A DNA stretch of 64,000 nucleotides. Source: Meconema thalassinum (lineage: Eukaryota > Arthropoda > Insecta > Orthoptera > Tettigoniidae). Positions 11,422 through 22,465 of the stretch are shown piece after piece (the first letter of the stretch is position 1; every line of letters begins with the position of its first letter). Position numbers and translations under genes: made by a program. The notes below the pieces were generated by a model, which did no database searches, was not told the origin of the DNA, and saw nothing but the letters and a program-made list of their open reading frames with translations. The stretch lies in NCBI GenBank assembly GCA_946902985.2, contig CAMPQE020000052.1:868001-932000 (forward strand), given 5' to 3'.

Positions 11422-12340
11422 AAAAAGAGAAATATATAGTTTTCCAGAAATACTTTTTTTGCCTCAGGGGATTTTTAAAAACAAATGGACCGGAATAATC
11501 CAGTCCCGTAAAAGTGAAAGGTTTGGCATGCGCAGATCTAAACGTGGGAAGATCACCCATGAGCTGAGCGGTAATCTTAGGTTTGGATTTAAAACATGGA
11601 ATGCACTTCCGGATTACAGATTTGACTTCATGCACTCCGTTTATGAGCCAATACCTTTCACGAATGACAGAAAGTAATGTGCGAATGCCAGCATGAAGAT
11701 GATGGTTATGATACTGGCGAATAATTAAGGAGGTGACATGATGTTTTGAGGGAAGAATAATTGGATGTTTCTTATCCTCCGAAAGTTCAGACAAAGACAA
11801 ACGTCCTCCTGCCCTCAGCAAGCCGTCAGCATCCGAAAAAGGGGCGAGAGAGGAAAGCCAGCTCGATTTCTTAAGGGATTGACCTTCTGACAAGGTCTGA
11901 CATTCTTCAGAGAATATTTCCCGTTGAGTAAGCCATATGATTGTTATAGTGGCTAAACCTAATTCAAAAAGGGTTAAATAGGGCTTAGGAATAAGGGGTT
12001 GATCTACAACAAAATATTTCCATCGCAGGAGATAAGCCATAACCCTTGCCAATTTATCGAAAGAGGAATATCGTTGCAAGGGAAGGGGGGAGTCGGAAAC
12101 GAGAAGAGAGGATCCAGTGATCTTCCCAGCATTCGGCAAATCTGATAATTCCGGAAGAGGAAAAATTGGCCAAGCGGAAGGTTCCTGCAGAAGCCAACGG
12201 GGGCCGTGCCAGTATAATGTCAGGTTAGCCAACATAAGAGGGGAACATCCCCGAGAAATGACATCTGCAGGATTCTCCTTGCCAGATACATGATGCCATT
12301 GTTCAAGATTAGATAATTGTTGAATTTTGGATACTCTACA
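11366..12340 (-). pseudogene. BEL/Pao pol: RNase H end, zinc-binding domain and start of integrase
   Basis: A long minus-strand frame begins with the Pao hallmark ENPADVISRGC at the end of the RNase H/connection region. It continues through the integrase zinc-binding module (H-x3-H in HNHHLHAG, C-x2-C in IRKCIPCFK) to the first catalytic Asp of the core in GLDYSGPF. These parts bind viral DNA ends and begin the DDE triad finished downstream at 11188-11025. The frame then runs out of register near 11370, just before the duplicated segment. Order and motifs match BEL/Pao rather than Gypsy, where the chromodomain or GPY/F tail differs. Confidence 0.88.
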
Positions 12341-12342
12341 CT

Positions 12343-12560
12343 CTTGAAGGAAGACCTCGGCGGGCAGAAAATCTGGCAAAAGCTGCCAAAAATTAAGCAG
12401 TAGAGGCATTGGTAACAAGTTCTGAGTGAACTGCTCCGGTAACCATGCCTACAAAAAGAGAAATATATAGTTTTCCAGAAATACATTTTTTAGCCTCTGG
12501 GGAATTTTTTAAATAAACTAATGGACCGGAATAATCCACCCCCGTAAATGTGAGGGAGGT
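12343..12560 (-). repeat. Displaced second copy of integrase sequence inside RNase H
   Basis: About 210 bp here repeat 11312-11530: both contain GACCTCGGCGGGCAGAAAAT, CTGCTCCGGTAACCATGC, GAGAAATATATAGTTTTCC and GGACCGGAATAATCCA. The copy replaces the short stretch that should link WIAKPP of RNase H to RVSKIQQ of the following domain. It is therefore a segment moved about 1 kb upstream in pol, in the same orientation. Confidence 0.9.
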
Positions 12561-12868
12561 TTGGCAATCCATGCCAACGTGATGGCTGAGTCACTCCAAA
12601 AGTAAGTTTTGATAAATCGAACTTTTAATGATTGACGGATTATGACCGATAATTCAGCCGCCAGAAGGGCAGCACAAAGTTCCAGGCGTGGCAACGACAA
12701 AGTTTTAAGAGGGGCCACTTTAGACTTAGCGCAAATTAAATTGGAAAAGAAATATGATTGGACAAGATTACGGCAAACAATATACGCACAACATCCATAA
12801 GCTTTCAATGAGCTATCAGCAAAAATATGAAGTTCATATCCTCCACACGAGGGAAAGGGAATAATCAC
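12518..12868 (-). pseudogene. BEL/Pao pol: RNase H domain fragment
   Basis: The minus-strand frame shows the Pao RNase H start ELHIFADSSLKAYGCCAY (first acidic residue D in FADSS), the helix with LPRLELCAALLAAEL (Glu) and YFWSDSAITLAWI (Asp). These acidic residues would bind metal to degrade the RNA strand of the replication hybrid. The domain's end is cut off by the displaced integrase copy at 12343-12560, and upstream frames are shifted relative to RT. Confidence 0.87.
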
Positions 12869-12869
12869 T

Positions 12870-14070
12870 CGCGGGATAATAATATTGGAAAGATCTTCGA
12901 AACTATTTCTATAAGAAATCCAATTTTTGGCAATTCTGAAGGAACTGGTTCATCCCAACCAGTTTTCAAGGATCAAAGATCTTGCATGAAAAGCTTTGCC
13001 GTGACGATGACTGGCGCCAAGAACTGAAGAGGATCAAATATCTTCGCAATCTCAGACAAAATTTGCCGCTTAGTTTGCGGTTGGATGTCACTGAGATTAA
13101 TTTTGAAAATGAATAAAATCCTTTTGAAGACTCCAATAGATGCCTAGAGTTTTGATAGAATTACTTTCTTAAAGAAGTTCTACTGAGACGTTATAGACTG
13201 AAGTTAAGGGAAAATTAGAAAGGAATTCCTCCGAATTAGAGTTCCATTAGCGCAGGGAAAATCCGCCTCCCAAAAGCAAAGCTGTCAAATCGTTAGAGAC
13301 ATGAAGTGCTTCGGATACTGACTCAAATGTATGAAGGAAATCATCAACGTAAAATGATGATTTTAACGCTTCAGAAGCTGTAGGAGAATACAGCGGCCCA
13401 TCCTGGTCAGCAAGTAATTTCAACGTATGTCTAAAAAAGCGGAAGGCTTTAGTCCATATGTTCGTGTTTTTAATCGAAATTTTTTGACAGGCTTAGTAAG
13501 TTCGTCGCGCCAAAGAATTCTCTGCAGATCCCACTGTTGCTGTTCAATCAAAATTTGTCTATACATCTGTTTGATATCGGATATCACAGCGATAGGGAAC
13601 AAGCGAAAATTTATAAAAACAGAAGAAATATCCAATTGAATTGAGGGGCCAAATAATAAAGTGTCATTCAGAGAAGTTCCATTGGCATCCAAGGCAGAGC
13701 CATTAAAGACCACTCTTATGTTTTCCTTTAAAATGTCATTCTTCCAAACAGGATGGTGATTAAGGTAAATGACTTCAGGTGGGTTATATGAAGCATCATC
13801 TCTCCTGGTAACAACCTCCATATTACCGGGCCCCTCATATTCTTCCATAAATGCTGAATATTGAGTTTTTACAACAGGGTCACGTTTAAATTTGCTTTCA
13901 ACAGCATAGAGTGCTCTTAGAGCTCTAGGGTGTGTTTCAAGGTGAAGAGGTGGAATATCCACGCGGGGCATGGTTACAACAAATCTACCCTCTAAAGTGC
14001 GTGTAGTTGTTTCGCAAAACAGTTTTTCACACATTTCATTTTCAACTGAGGAAGGTGAAACTGAATCCAT
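12870..14070 (-). pseudogene. BEL/Pao reverse transcriptase, frameshifted
   Basis: From 14070 the minus strand encodes an RT with VVFNGSA, the motif-A region VISDIKQMYRQI (Asp) and LQRILWRDE, all typical of Pao RT. After a frame change near 13420, the catalytic YVDD box is intact at 13340-13351, followed by DFLHTFES. The enzyme would copy element RNA into DNA. Downstream of the YVDD box several stops and shifts interrupt the thumb region up to RNase H. Clade assignment rests on these motifs plus the gag and integrase features. Confidence 0.9.
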
Positions 14071-14189
14071 AGATTCAATTTTCCAAAATTTTTCTTAGTT
14101 TTGATCAAGACTTATAATAACAAAATTACATTGTGAGAAATAATAAAATGATTTACGAGGGACTTGATCCGGCACTAACCAGCCTAGTT

Positions 14190-15230
14190 TGGTATGATGA
14201 GCGAACACTCCTGGTGATATTTTGACTTTAATCATTGCCAAAATACATGGGCACTAAGAAGTATGTCTACTGGAGCGCTTGTATTAAATGTCGGATCTGC
14301 CAACTGTATGTCATGAGGAAATTGCCAATTTCTAATTTCAAAAGAATTGCTAGGGTATTACTGCCAATAGTATCAATGGCAAGACAATTCAACTGTAATG
14401 TTGAATTACAATTAACAGCATCTTTAAGGTGAATTTTAACAAAATGCAAAGATTTAACATTGCTATTGTTGATACCGGTAACCTGAATTAATGTAGGTTG
14501 GTTTGGAAGACCAACTTTTTTTAATAAGGCGCTCACTTATAAAGTCATGGGTGGCGGCATTATCCAATAAGGCACGTGCTTCAAGCCATCTACCAGAAGA
14601 ATCTTGAACTTTTAATAACACGGTTGACAGCAGCACATAGGAACTTCGAATCGAGCGAGAGCTCTGGGTATAAGATTGCACATTGGCTCCTGGGGATGTA
14701 TCTTTGGAACTTCCAGGGGAAGGAGCCTGACGTGGCTTTTCAAACATGTGAAGCAAGGTATGATGTTGAGCCTTGCAATGGGAACAGGTATTTTTACATA
14801 AACAATCAGACAACATATGCCTAGCTGACAGACAGTTAAAGCAATATCTGCTTCGGGCTATTAATTTGCGTCTTTCGTCGGTAGAAAGAGCTTTAAAGGC
14901 AACGCAGGAATATAACCTGTGAGGTGCTTTGCAGAGAATACAATCTGTTGCGTTAGGTTGAACAGTAAAGATAGCAGATTTGTTTACTTTGGTACTGACT
15001 GGTTTGACAACATTAGACTTGTTATCTGTACCACCTGACCTATGACAGGCTACGTCCGAGAGAACTTGACATCTGTTGTTTATGAATGCAAGCAAAGAAT
15101 CATAGGTATATGACGAAGTCTTTGCTATCTCAATCTCCCATGCTTTTAAGCTTGCGGGATCAAACTTGGACCTAATTAAATGAATTAAGAATAAATCCCA
15201 GTGCTCGACTGGCTGGTTCAGTCTTGCCAA
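14190..15230 (-). pseudogene. BEL/Pao gag C-terminus and aspartic protease
   Basis: Minus strand from 15230: part of the capsid-like region (QPVEHWDLFLIHLI), then Pao-type zinc knuckles with CILCKAPHRLYSC and YCFNCLSARHMLSDC and a further CSHCKAQHHTLLH, which would bind genomic RNA. Next comes the retropepsin-like region with ALLDNAATHDFI; the usual DSG-type active-site triplet reads D-N-A. A frame change near 14500 leads into the remainder of the protease domain, including a LADPTFN...ILLSA-type segment near 14200-14300. Stops follow before RT. Confidence 0.85.
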
Positions 15231-15948
15231 CGCCCTAACATGTAGTTGAGCAGTATCCCCTAAGGTACGTAATGTTGACAGATTGTCAGCACGTAAGGAA
15301 GGTAGGTTAAATAAAGCCTGTATGTGTCTTTGAATGAATTATCTTTCATTGCCATAACGACCTTTAAGTAAATCTATGGCTATATTATAATTTTCTACTG
15401 TTAAGGGAAGTTCTTTAATAAGTAGGATGGGAGGGCCTTCTAACACAGATTTTAAATAATGGAATTTTTGAATTTCTGGAATTGCCGTGTTTTCATGCAC
15501 TAGTGAACAGAATAATTCAAAAAATGATTGCCACCTGTCTTCTTTCCCAAGAAGCGTGGAATTTCAATTTTAGGTAATAATGGTTTTATATTGTTCGCAT
15601 TATTAATTCTCCCTAGAGTTTCTTCTGCCCTTAACTCCACGGTTAACGCGCGAAATAGATCTATGACCTGAGCGTGTGTTTCAAAATAATTATTTTCAAC
15701 ATCTTCTCATCTAATTGTTGCTCTGAACTTTTAATTTCAATTTCAAGCTGTACGAGATCATACTTCTCGGAGGCTTGCTCGTAAGCTTTCAAGCGCTGGG
15801 AAATGATGTCAAGATTTTGTTCATCCTTGGGTAAGGAGGATATATATTTTTGAAAACAGGTAAGTTGGCCCTTATAAGCCGCCCGTGAATTTAACAACTT
15901 GTCGTCAATTGTTACTGGCATTGCTGGAAGTGTAAAATGACTCACCAC
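15231..15948 (-). pseudogene. BEL/Pao gag N-terminal part
   Basis: The frame at 15661-15948 encodes an alpha-helical start (RAAYKGQLTCFQKYI, KAYEQASEKYDLVQLEIE) typical of Pao Gag. A second stretch at about 15240-15600 encodes PKIEIPRFLGK and, in another frame, KFHYLKSVLEGPP, matching the capsid-like domain that precedes the knuckles in this family. Frameshifts near 15545 and 15660 separate the parts. The protein would package element RNA. Confidence 0.8.
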
Positions 15949-16117
15949 TCTCCTTGAAACGCCAGGCAGAGAGCCACTCTCCAGGAATTAAGCTGCTTAT
16001 GGTATGATGTGACTGTTCGTGTTCCCCGGCAGAGCTCCCACGTTTGGCCACGGTAAATATTAGATTACACAGATTTTTTAAATTATAAATATGTGGTCTC
16101 AGGGTAAAGGTAACGGA

Positions 16118-16140
16118 TTGGTTCCCGAGTTCAGGTACCA
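16118..16140 (-). other. Primer-binding site of the BEL/Pao element
   Basis: Directly inside the 5' LTR the minus strand reads TGGTACCTGAACTCGGG. TGG pairs with the CCA end of a tRNA primer, and its position flush with the LTR end is canonical. I could not assign the tRNA species by eye. Confidence 0.7.
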
Positions 16141-16502
16141 TGGAAAGGGGTGGTTGGAGTAGCACCCCAACTGGGAATTAGCAGAGGATTAGGTTTCGGG
16201 CACACAGTGAAATGTAAATAGAGCGACAAGGAAGAGACCAAACATTGATAACTAGAGTTAATACATTTATTTGATTTTTTGAATCAATAAAAAATATTTT
16301 CATTAGAATGATAGTTAAAAGAAGGCAATTCAAAATGTATTGTTTCTCCAGGAAACTCAGAATAAACATTGACTAGAAAATATGAATTACAATACGAATG
16401 CATAACAAAGCCTAACAATAGGCGATTAAAAAGTATTTTCAAGAAAAGATCCAAAAAAGCAAGAAGCAAGAAGAGGCTTGGCCTTGAAAAAATGTATTAA
16501 AC

Positions 16503-16515
16503 AAGCTTAATTAAA
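16503..16515. repeat. Penelope target-site duplication, copy 1
   Basis: AAGCTTAATTAAA, identical to 17835-17847. The uninterrupted 3' LTR of the provirus has this site once, near 9503-9515, which confirms the pre-insertion target. Confidence 0.93.
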
Positions 16516-16616
16516 CAAGAGTTTAGTGCTTTTCAGTCGGTCAACACGAATGTACCCAAAAGAGATGGGTTATGCCCTAATCCTGAAATAAATTACATGA
16601 GATTAATAAAACACTA

Positions 16617-16657
16617 GGATGACCAGTTTCGATCGTCAAGCGATCATCATCAGATCC
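16617..16657 (-). ncRNA. Hammerhead-ribozyme motif of the Penelope element
   Basis: On the minus strand the conserved core CTGATGA (16647-16653) is followed by a five-base-pair stem II (GATCG, loop CTTGA, CGATC) with one unpaired U before it, then GAA. A minimal stem III follows (A-U and C-G pairs closing a two-base loop, read AC-TG-GT), with the cleavage-site C at 16621. Stem I is closed by GGAT and ATCC. Hammerhead motifs with very short stem III are known from Penelope-like elements, where they self-cleave transcripts. Here the core looks intact; activity is inferred. Confidence 0.78.
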
Positions 16658-17314
16658 AATACACTTAGGCTATAAAATCTATGTTTGAAATACAGGTGAA
16701 AATATTTACAATATGTACAATTATTTAGTTGCAGTATTGGTACTGCAACTGTCAGTGTATGCTAAATGCAGTATATATGTTAGGTGAAATGCTAAATGGT
16801 GATGGCTATCCGGAGATTGTACTTTAGAGAGATTATATGGTTGTAAACTATGGTTAAGCTATAAAATTTTAGGCTAACTACTTATCTGATTGTCTTCCGT
16901 ACTACAGCTATTCGCAGTTTCCGTGCTCACTTGAACTCGCTGTGCGGTCGACTGCGGTGGTTATCTTAACGACTGGTTTTTCCCTGCCTTCCCCCCCTGT
17001 CCCTACGTGCTGTGGGGAGTGATCGCGATGTGTTTATGTGAGGTGTTGCCAACCTAGATAAGATGTATGTTATTGAATGAGGTGGATCTACAACTATTAA
17101 AGACCGTGGATTAGTCCTCGCCACGCGTGGAGCATAACCCATTCGAACTAAGCGTTGACGGTCTTATGAGGACGTCCCGGCACCTTTAATACTGCCTCTA
17201 ATATGGGCCTTGGTTTATTGCAGAAGAAAAGTACATCGTACACCTGATCCAGATAACATTTACCTATTAAAAACCCCCTAATTTCCCCCTTTTTTATCTA
17301 GCTTGGCTGTGTCG

Positions 17315-17834
17315 CTAAATTGTGTTTTGTTTCCGACAGGGTGTGTTTTTTAGTAGCGTGAAGAGGGGTGAGCTCTCCATGAACGTGTGTTCATTTAGAT
17401 TGTTGGGATTGTTTCGTTTGGCTAGGTGTATCTCGATTGCTTCCTTTATGTCAAGAGCTCTGCCTTTCGATTCGTGATGGATTATTTTAAGGTCCGACTC
17501 TATGTTGGTAAAGCTATGCCCTGCGTCACACATATGTTCGCACACGGCTGAATGTGTTCCGTATCTTATCGCATTTCTATGTTCATTATAACGTGTGTCT
17601 ACTCGCCTTCCACTCTGCCCGATGTAATTAGCTTGACAATCGGTGTCTTGGCACGTTATAGAATATACCCCTGACCTTGAATACGGGTCACGTTTATTTA
17701 GGTTACTATTTAGGAGGTGCCTAGTGGTTGTGTTTTTCGTCGTGAAAGCTATCTTTATGCCTTGCTTTTTGAATAGGTTAGTGATTTTATATGTATTCGC
17801 ATTCACATAGTTGAAACGCGCAAATTTTTTCTTA
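17315..17834 (-). pseudogene. Penelope GIY-YIG endonuclease domain (5'-truncated ORF)
   Basis: The minus-strand frame is open from the element's 5' junction to a stop at 17315. It shows a short linker (KIAFTTKNT), the GIY-like SGVYSITC, the YIG box ANYIGQSGR with its following Arg, and YNEHRNAIR. Cys and His residues nearby (CQDTDC, HMCDAGH) fit the Penelope subfamily. The domain would nick target DNA for reverse transcription. The domain looks intact over about 165 codons, but the RT that should precede it is absent, so the copy cannot move by itself. Confidence 0.9.
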
Positions 17835-17847
17835 AAGCTTAATTAAA
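17835..17847. repeat. Penelope target-site duplication, copy 2
   Basis: AAGCTTAATTAAA again, directly followed by the continuation of the BEL/Pao LTR (GTTGGCGTTACC, as at 9516-9527). Confidence 0.93.
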
Positions 17848-18774
17848 GTTGGCGTTACCAATGGTTGGATACTTGATACAGAGTATCTTCCCATAAAATC
17901 GTCCTGCAGGAGACTCGCTCAGACAGTAGCAGGAAGTAGTATTGTTTTGCCCGGACAGGGCAGAATCGAAGCGTTGGTTCAGCACGATCTAAAGTTTCAA
18001 GTGCAGTGCTGGAACACGGCCATGGGTTAGCTGGCCCGCAGGGAGCGGGTAGTAAAATCCAAAAAAAGGCTTCTTTCAGGAAGTCTCGGTATGGCTTCCG
18101 AAAAAAATATATTGTAGCTCCTTCGACGAAGTGTAACCAGCAGTAACAGATCTCTTGGTAGTGACCTGGCTGGCGGGTTACGAGCAGTTACAATTTCACA
18201 TTGCAGAGTTGATGAGATGAAGGTCGTTGACTCAGAACTTGCCCAGCACGACAAAGTACAAACAATGAGGCATGCCGCTTAGAGTGGTTCCAGCTACACG
18301 ATGTTTACCAACAGTGCTGACCCAATAAGAGCCTTGTTGTGGTCAGGCAGGCTGCCGTGGTCAGATGTAGACAGACGTAGAAAGGCACAGTACAACGGCG
18401 ATGAAGGCAGTATATAGTGGAAATGACGTCATAGTGCGCCAAACATTCCAGATGGGAGGAGGGGTGTCAACAGCCAATCAGCGCATATCTCCATATACAT
18501 TGCGAGGGTCATTGCTGATGCGAACACAGTAGTTGTGAGAAAGTGTGACAGTGTGGTGCGTCTAGAAAAACACACTTCAGAAAAAGGTGAGTAGGCAAGA
18601 AATAATAAAGGACAACAATTCGATTTAAACATAAGTTAATTAAACAATAAATAAACAGAACACGGCGTTCATACTGCAATTATAGCGAAGTGAAATAAAG
18701 GGGCAGAAAGATTGAACAAATGTTTCAAACCGTACGGGAAACAAAACCTACAAAACCATTCGCAAAAGCGAACG

Positions 18775-18779
18775 CAGCG
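18775..18779. repeat. Target-site duplication, right (CAGCG)
   Basis: Matches 9136-9140; marks the outer end of the BEL/Pao 5' LTR. Confidence 0.85.
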
Positions 18780-21588
18780 GACGAGAGGAGCCAGTTCATT
18801 CATATGGCAAACTTCACTGCAGGCAGAAGGCAATATATCACGCAGATCGTAGTACCAAACTACTATTCTACACGACGGTCTTACAGCAAATATTACTGCA
18901 GCAAATAATTAATACTTCAGTGCAGTATTCTACGGAGGTATTGCTGTACTTATACCCGTGTTAAAATGCAAGTTATAGTCAGGCAAAAGGAAGGTCATAT
19001 CGGTTTACACTTGAACCAGATATTGACCTGCTGCTAATCGCATTTATGTAGGGAAGCTGAAGCACATTAATCTACAATGAAGTCCAGAATACTTTGACAA
19101 ATATGGAAATCGCGGTGAACCAACCACGTGATACTCTAAAACTCGGAATGGAACTACGATACTACAAGAGATTTCACTCACATCTTGAAATGCTCTCATA
19201 AACAACGATAATGGAAGGAGATTTGAAGCAGACCAAATTAGCTTGTAAATCATTACTGGGATGCAGCATGAAGATTGAACACGATAAGCTGAAGGGCAGC
19301 CGACGAAGCATGAAGATTCATCACGATAAACTGAAGGGCAGCCGACGAGCCGAGAAGAAGCCAGGAGAACGAGGTGAGATCACCACTCTGGCCATTGATC
19401 TAGTTTCGCTGGTGACATCATGGGCGGACCACGGGTGGCTGAAACAGCTGTTTTTGAAGGTTTCGAGCAAAACTCTGCTTGTCAAAAGCAAGTACTCCAA
19501 GAATCTCGACGTTCAACATAAGGTAGCTGAAGCTGTCAGATTATATAACCCATGTTTGTAGTAGTAGTTTCTTTTCTGTGTTTCATTCTGTGATTGACCA
19601 ACATTTTTATTATTATAATTATCAATTTTTGTAGATTCTTCAATTCCGTTAAATTCATTTTAATTGCCAATTTGTCATTCAGATTTAAGTCACTTTGACG
19701 TTTAATGAGCGAATAACCATTTTTCAGATTTCAGATAGTAGATTGTAAATTCATTAAATAAGCTTTAAATATGCGCAACGTTATTTTATAGTGAGATGGA
19801 ACACGCATTGATAAATCTAGATACGGCACTGTAGGATAAGGAAGTCGGTATTTTCATGGAAAAATCCGGGAATAATCGAAACTTACGATGTTGATTCAAG
19901 TTTCAATCCCAATTACAAACTTACAGCGTGTAATTAGAGCCTACTTACACGACAATCAATTGTTAATAAATGAAAGACTTTAGACAAATAAATCTAATTT
20001 ATAATTAAATGGCAATGTGCAGTAGAGAAGGCAGATAGTTATTTGAAACTATACTGTTAATAAAATAAAGGATTAAACTATTTTTCCAATTAAGAAATGT
20101 TAAGAGAACATTCACATTGGTGAATTAAGGATTTAATTAGAGCGTTAAAGGGTCTCTATAATTTTGAATAAATTTATATTTCATGAAGGAAACCTTCGAA
20201 CCTCATTGATCAGAACATGTAATTAAATAACGAAAGGAAATGACAGGCGACATTTTATAAGTCGACCGGTGTCTGTAAAATAGGTCAATATAGATTTAAC
20301 TGAATTATATTCAGAATTTTGGAACACCAGAAGGAGAGGATGTGTTCGTATTTTTATTTCTTTGAATTCTTGCAGACTAGTCAAATTGTTAGTTACGGTA
20401 TTATCACAACGAAATTTATACGCGGATTAAGGTAAATAAAATCTTCATACAAGATGTTTAAAAAGCTGTACAGATGTAGTTGAAGTTTGAAATTTTGTAG
20501 CACGAGGAATAAATGTATCAGGATACTGGAAGTTTTTCTAGGAGTTGTGCATTATAGATAGAATGCAATTGAAATGGTTGTTATAGTTGAATTCCGTGCA
20601 AGATAGTGAACGTAGATGAAATTACGTTTTATTGAATAAGGGGGCATTGTGTAAATGTTTCCCGGTTTGTTCACAGATAGTGTAAAAATATTATATTGCA
20701 TCGAGTCAAGTGTCTGTACGGTATGTTAGAAAAGTAGAGCAACTATTTGTGTAATTTTTGAAACAGAAGTGTTGGATGAGAAAATAATGCTAAGCACTTT
20801 TAGAATCCACTATTTTTACGTAACTGATAGTCTTGCAATGAATTACTTTAATATCGGAGTTATCACCAGTTAGGCGAAATTATTTCAGAGCAGTGCTAAT
20901 CTTTACCATTCGGCACGAATGCTCATTTTGCAACGACTTGTATTAAATACTTTAACCTAGGAAAGCGTGGTGATTGTGAAAGAAAAATCTTAGAGATTTA
21001 TTAGAAATCGTGATAGAACGAAAATTAAACTAATTTCATGTAAGAAATTATAATTTGTGCTGACCACAAATTTGTGTACATTTGCACATAAGCTTTATAA
21101 TTAATACTTGATAGTTAATATTTTAACCATTACAATTTTAGATTTGGAACCACGGTTCAAGGAAATGAAACGCAAACTGTATAGACTAGGGCAATGTCTA
21201 AACTAACGTCGTTTCATAATTTGATTTTTATTTCGTGAAAGTTCAAATGAATTTCACAAGGGTTTGATATTTTGTAAATCATTTTCATGTTTATTGAGGT
21301 GCACAATTATGCACTAGATTTATTCTTGGGAGGAATAAGGGCTCGAATAGGGTGCTGAACTCTCCAATTTTTTTTCAGGACATAGTTATTGTCAGTTTGA
21401 TTTTTTTGTGTTAAAATTTTGTAGTGTCAAATGGGACACTAAGTCAGATTATTTGCGATAGGGACATTTTATGTATCATTCCTTAGTGAATAACCGGCTG
21501 GCACCTTTTAGTGACTCAGTCAATTTTATTTTAACTGATCGCTTACTCATTCAATATTCTTCGTAAATGGTACTACTGGATAGCTGCA
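18780..21588. other. AT-rich non-coding stretch with one unassigned short frame
   Basis: A 116-codon frame at 19211-19561 (plus) contains a duplicated basic segment (MKIEHDKLKGSRR then MKIHHDKLKGSRR) but no recognisable domain; it could be chance or a decayed element piece. The rest is strongly AT-rich with no gene, RNA or repeat boundary that I can support. Confidence 0.45.
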
Positions 21589-21600
21589 GGCGCCCACTAT

Positions 21601-21908
21601 AGTTAGACCTTAACACCCCTCGAGATCGGAGTTTCTCGAATTCATTATTAAATGTAAATAATAGTAGAAGTATGTAGCTGTTCAGGTATTACTATTTAAA
21701 TCTGCACTATGCGATTCTAGAATTCCCAATTCTTACTTAGCAGACAACGCTAAGATATTTTGAGCTGGGTATTTGTGTGTCTGCAATCCTTTTCATCTCA
21801 GCGGATATAGGTGCTGATTGGAGGATTCGGGTGCAGTACAGAGGTACAACAAGCAAGTGACAACTCAGTGTCATGTTGTTTATACCGCCATCATAACAAA
21901 AAACAATT
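21601..21908 (+). repeat. Possible Gypsy/errantivirus-type LTR with adjacent PBS-like site
   Basis: The segment starts AGTTAG and ends CAATT, termini like those of insect errantivirus LTRs, and is followed at once by TGGCGCCCACCC, a primer-binding-site-like sequence. GGCGCCCAC also occurs just before it (21589-21597). No gag or pol follows, and no second copy is in the window, so this may be a solo LTR, a truncated element or a chance resemblance. Confidence 0.35.
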
Positions 21909-22463
21909 GGCGCCCACCCAAATATTTTGAGCTTAAATCAAATTATGACTAAACTTATCAACCGATCTCTACCAAATTATGCAACAATATACCTTAATGT
22001 AGGAAGCGTCTTTTGCCTAAACTACAAGGTCATCAGCCAAATAGTTTCAGATTGCGGATGTATTAATCATGCAAGTTTTGTAGCCTAACTGTAACTTATG
22101 ATTCAACAAGGCCTGGCCTTACCAAATACACTCATCGTACATAGGGAGATTTAATCTGTCCTCAAGGAGGTGGCCGGTAGGATATTAGCATGTTAAAATA
22201 ACCGCAGTAGTGACTAACAGCTGAGGCTGACGTGCCATACCGTGCTTGTCCGTGGCGTCCCGTTGAGTGGCCCTTGTTTGCTCGAAAATCCATATATTTT
22301 CCTAACTCCGAAAGATTATATCCTTTTAGGAATGTATTGAACAAAATTATACATATTTAGTGCCAAATGGTTTATATAAACAGGAGAAAACACTAATCGT
22401 TGATTTCAAGACAAAATAATATGGAGTTGCACTAAACCAGTTGTTAACCAAGTGTTAGAGTAG
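21909..22463. other. No recognisable gene
   Basis: AT-rich sequence following the PBS-like site. No Gag-like frame is seen. Confidence 0.5.
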
Positions 22464-22465
22464 GG

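Larger units (their letters stand above)
16516..17834 (-). mobile_element. 5'-truncated Penelope-like retroelement
   Basis: The insert lies exactly between two copies of the 13-bp sequence AAGCTTAATTAAA (16503-16515 and 17835-17847), its target duplication. It carries the GIY-YIG end of a Penelope-type ORF and, downstream, a 3' region with a hammerhead-ribozyme motif. The RT domain is missing: the reading frame is already open at the 5' junction (17834), so the copy was 5'-truncated on insertion. Because it splits only one LTR, it arrived after the BEL/Pao provirus. Confidence 0.92.
9141..18774 (-). mobile_element. BEL/Pao LTR retrotransposon, full-length but inactive
   Basis: Two 1302-bp direct repeats (the right one split by a later insertion) enclose Pao-type gag, protease, RT, RNase H and integrase remnants on the minus strand. 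The element is bounded by TG/CA termini (the right outer terminus reads CG) and a 5-bp target duplication CAGCG at 9136-9140 and 18775-18779. A primer-binding site starting TGG abuts the 5' LTR. The frames contain many stops and frameshifts, a 122-bp tandem duplication and a misplaced copy of integrase sequence, so the element is dead. LTRs differ at scattered positions, indicating an older insertion than the Gypsy element at the right end of the window. Confidence 0.93.
16141..18774 (-). repeat. BEL/Pao 5' LTR, interrupted by a Penelope insertion
   Basis: The LTR parts are 16141-16515 and 17848-18774. Subtracting the 1319-bp insert and one 13-bp target copy gives 1302 bp, equal to the 3' LTR. 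The outer terminus reads AACG instead of AACA. The U3 CRE and TATA motifs are conserved (18411-18431). Confidence 0.92.

Noticed and set aside
19211..19561. 116-codon frame with a duplicated HDKLKGSRR segment
   Set aside because: No domain or neighbour supports a gene; the duplication looks like a 48-bp DNA repeat that stays in frame by length.
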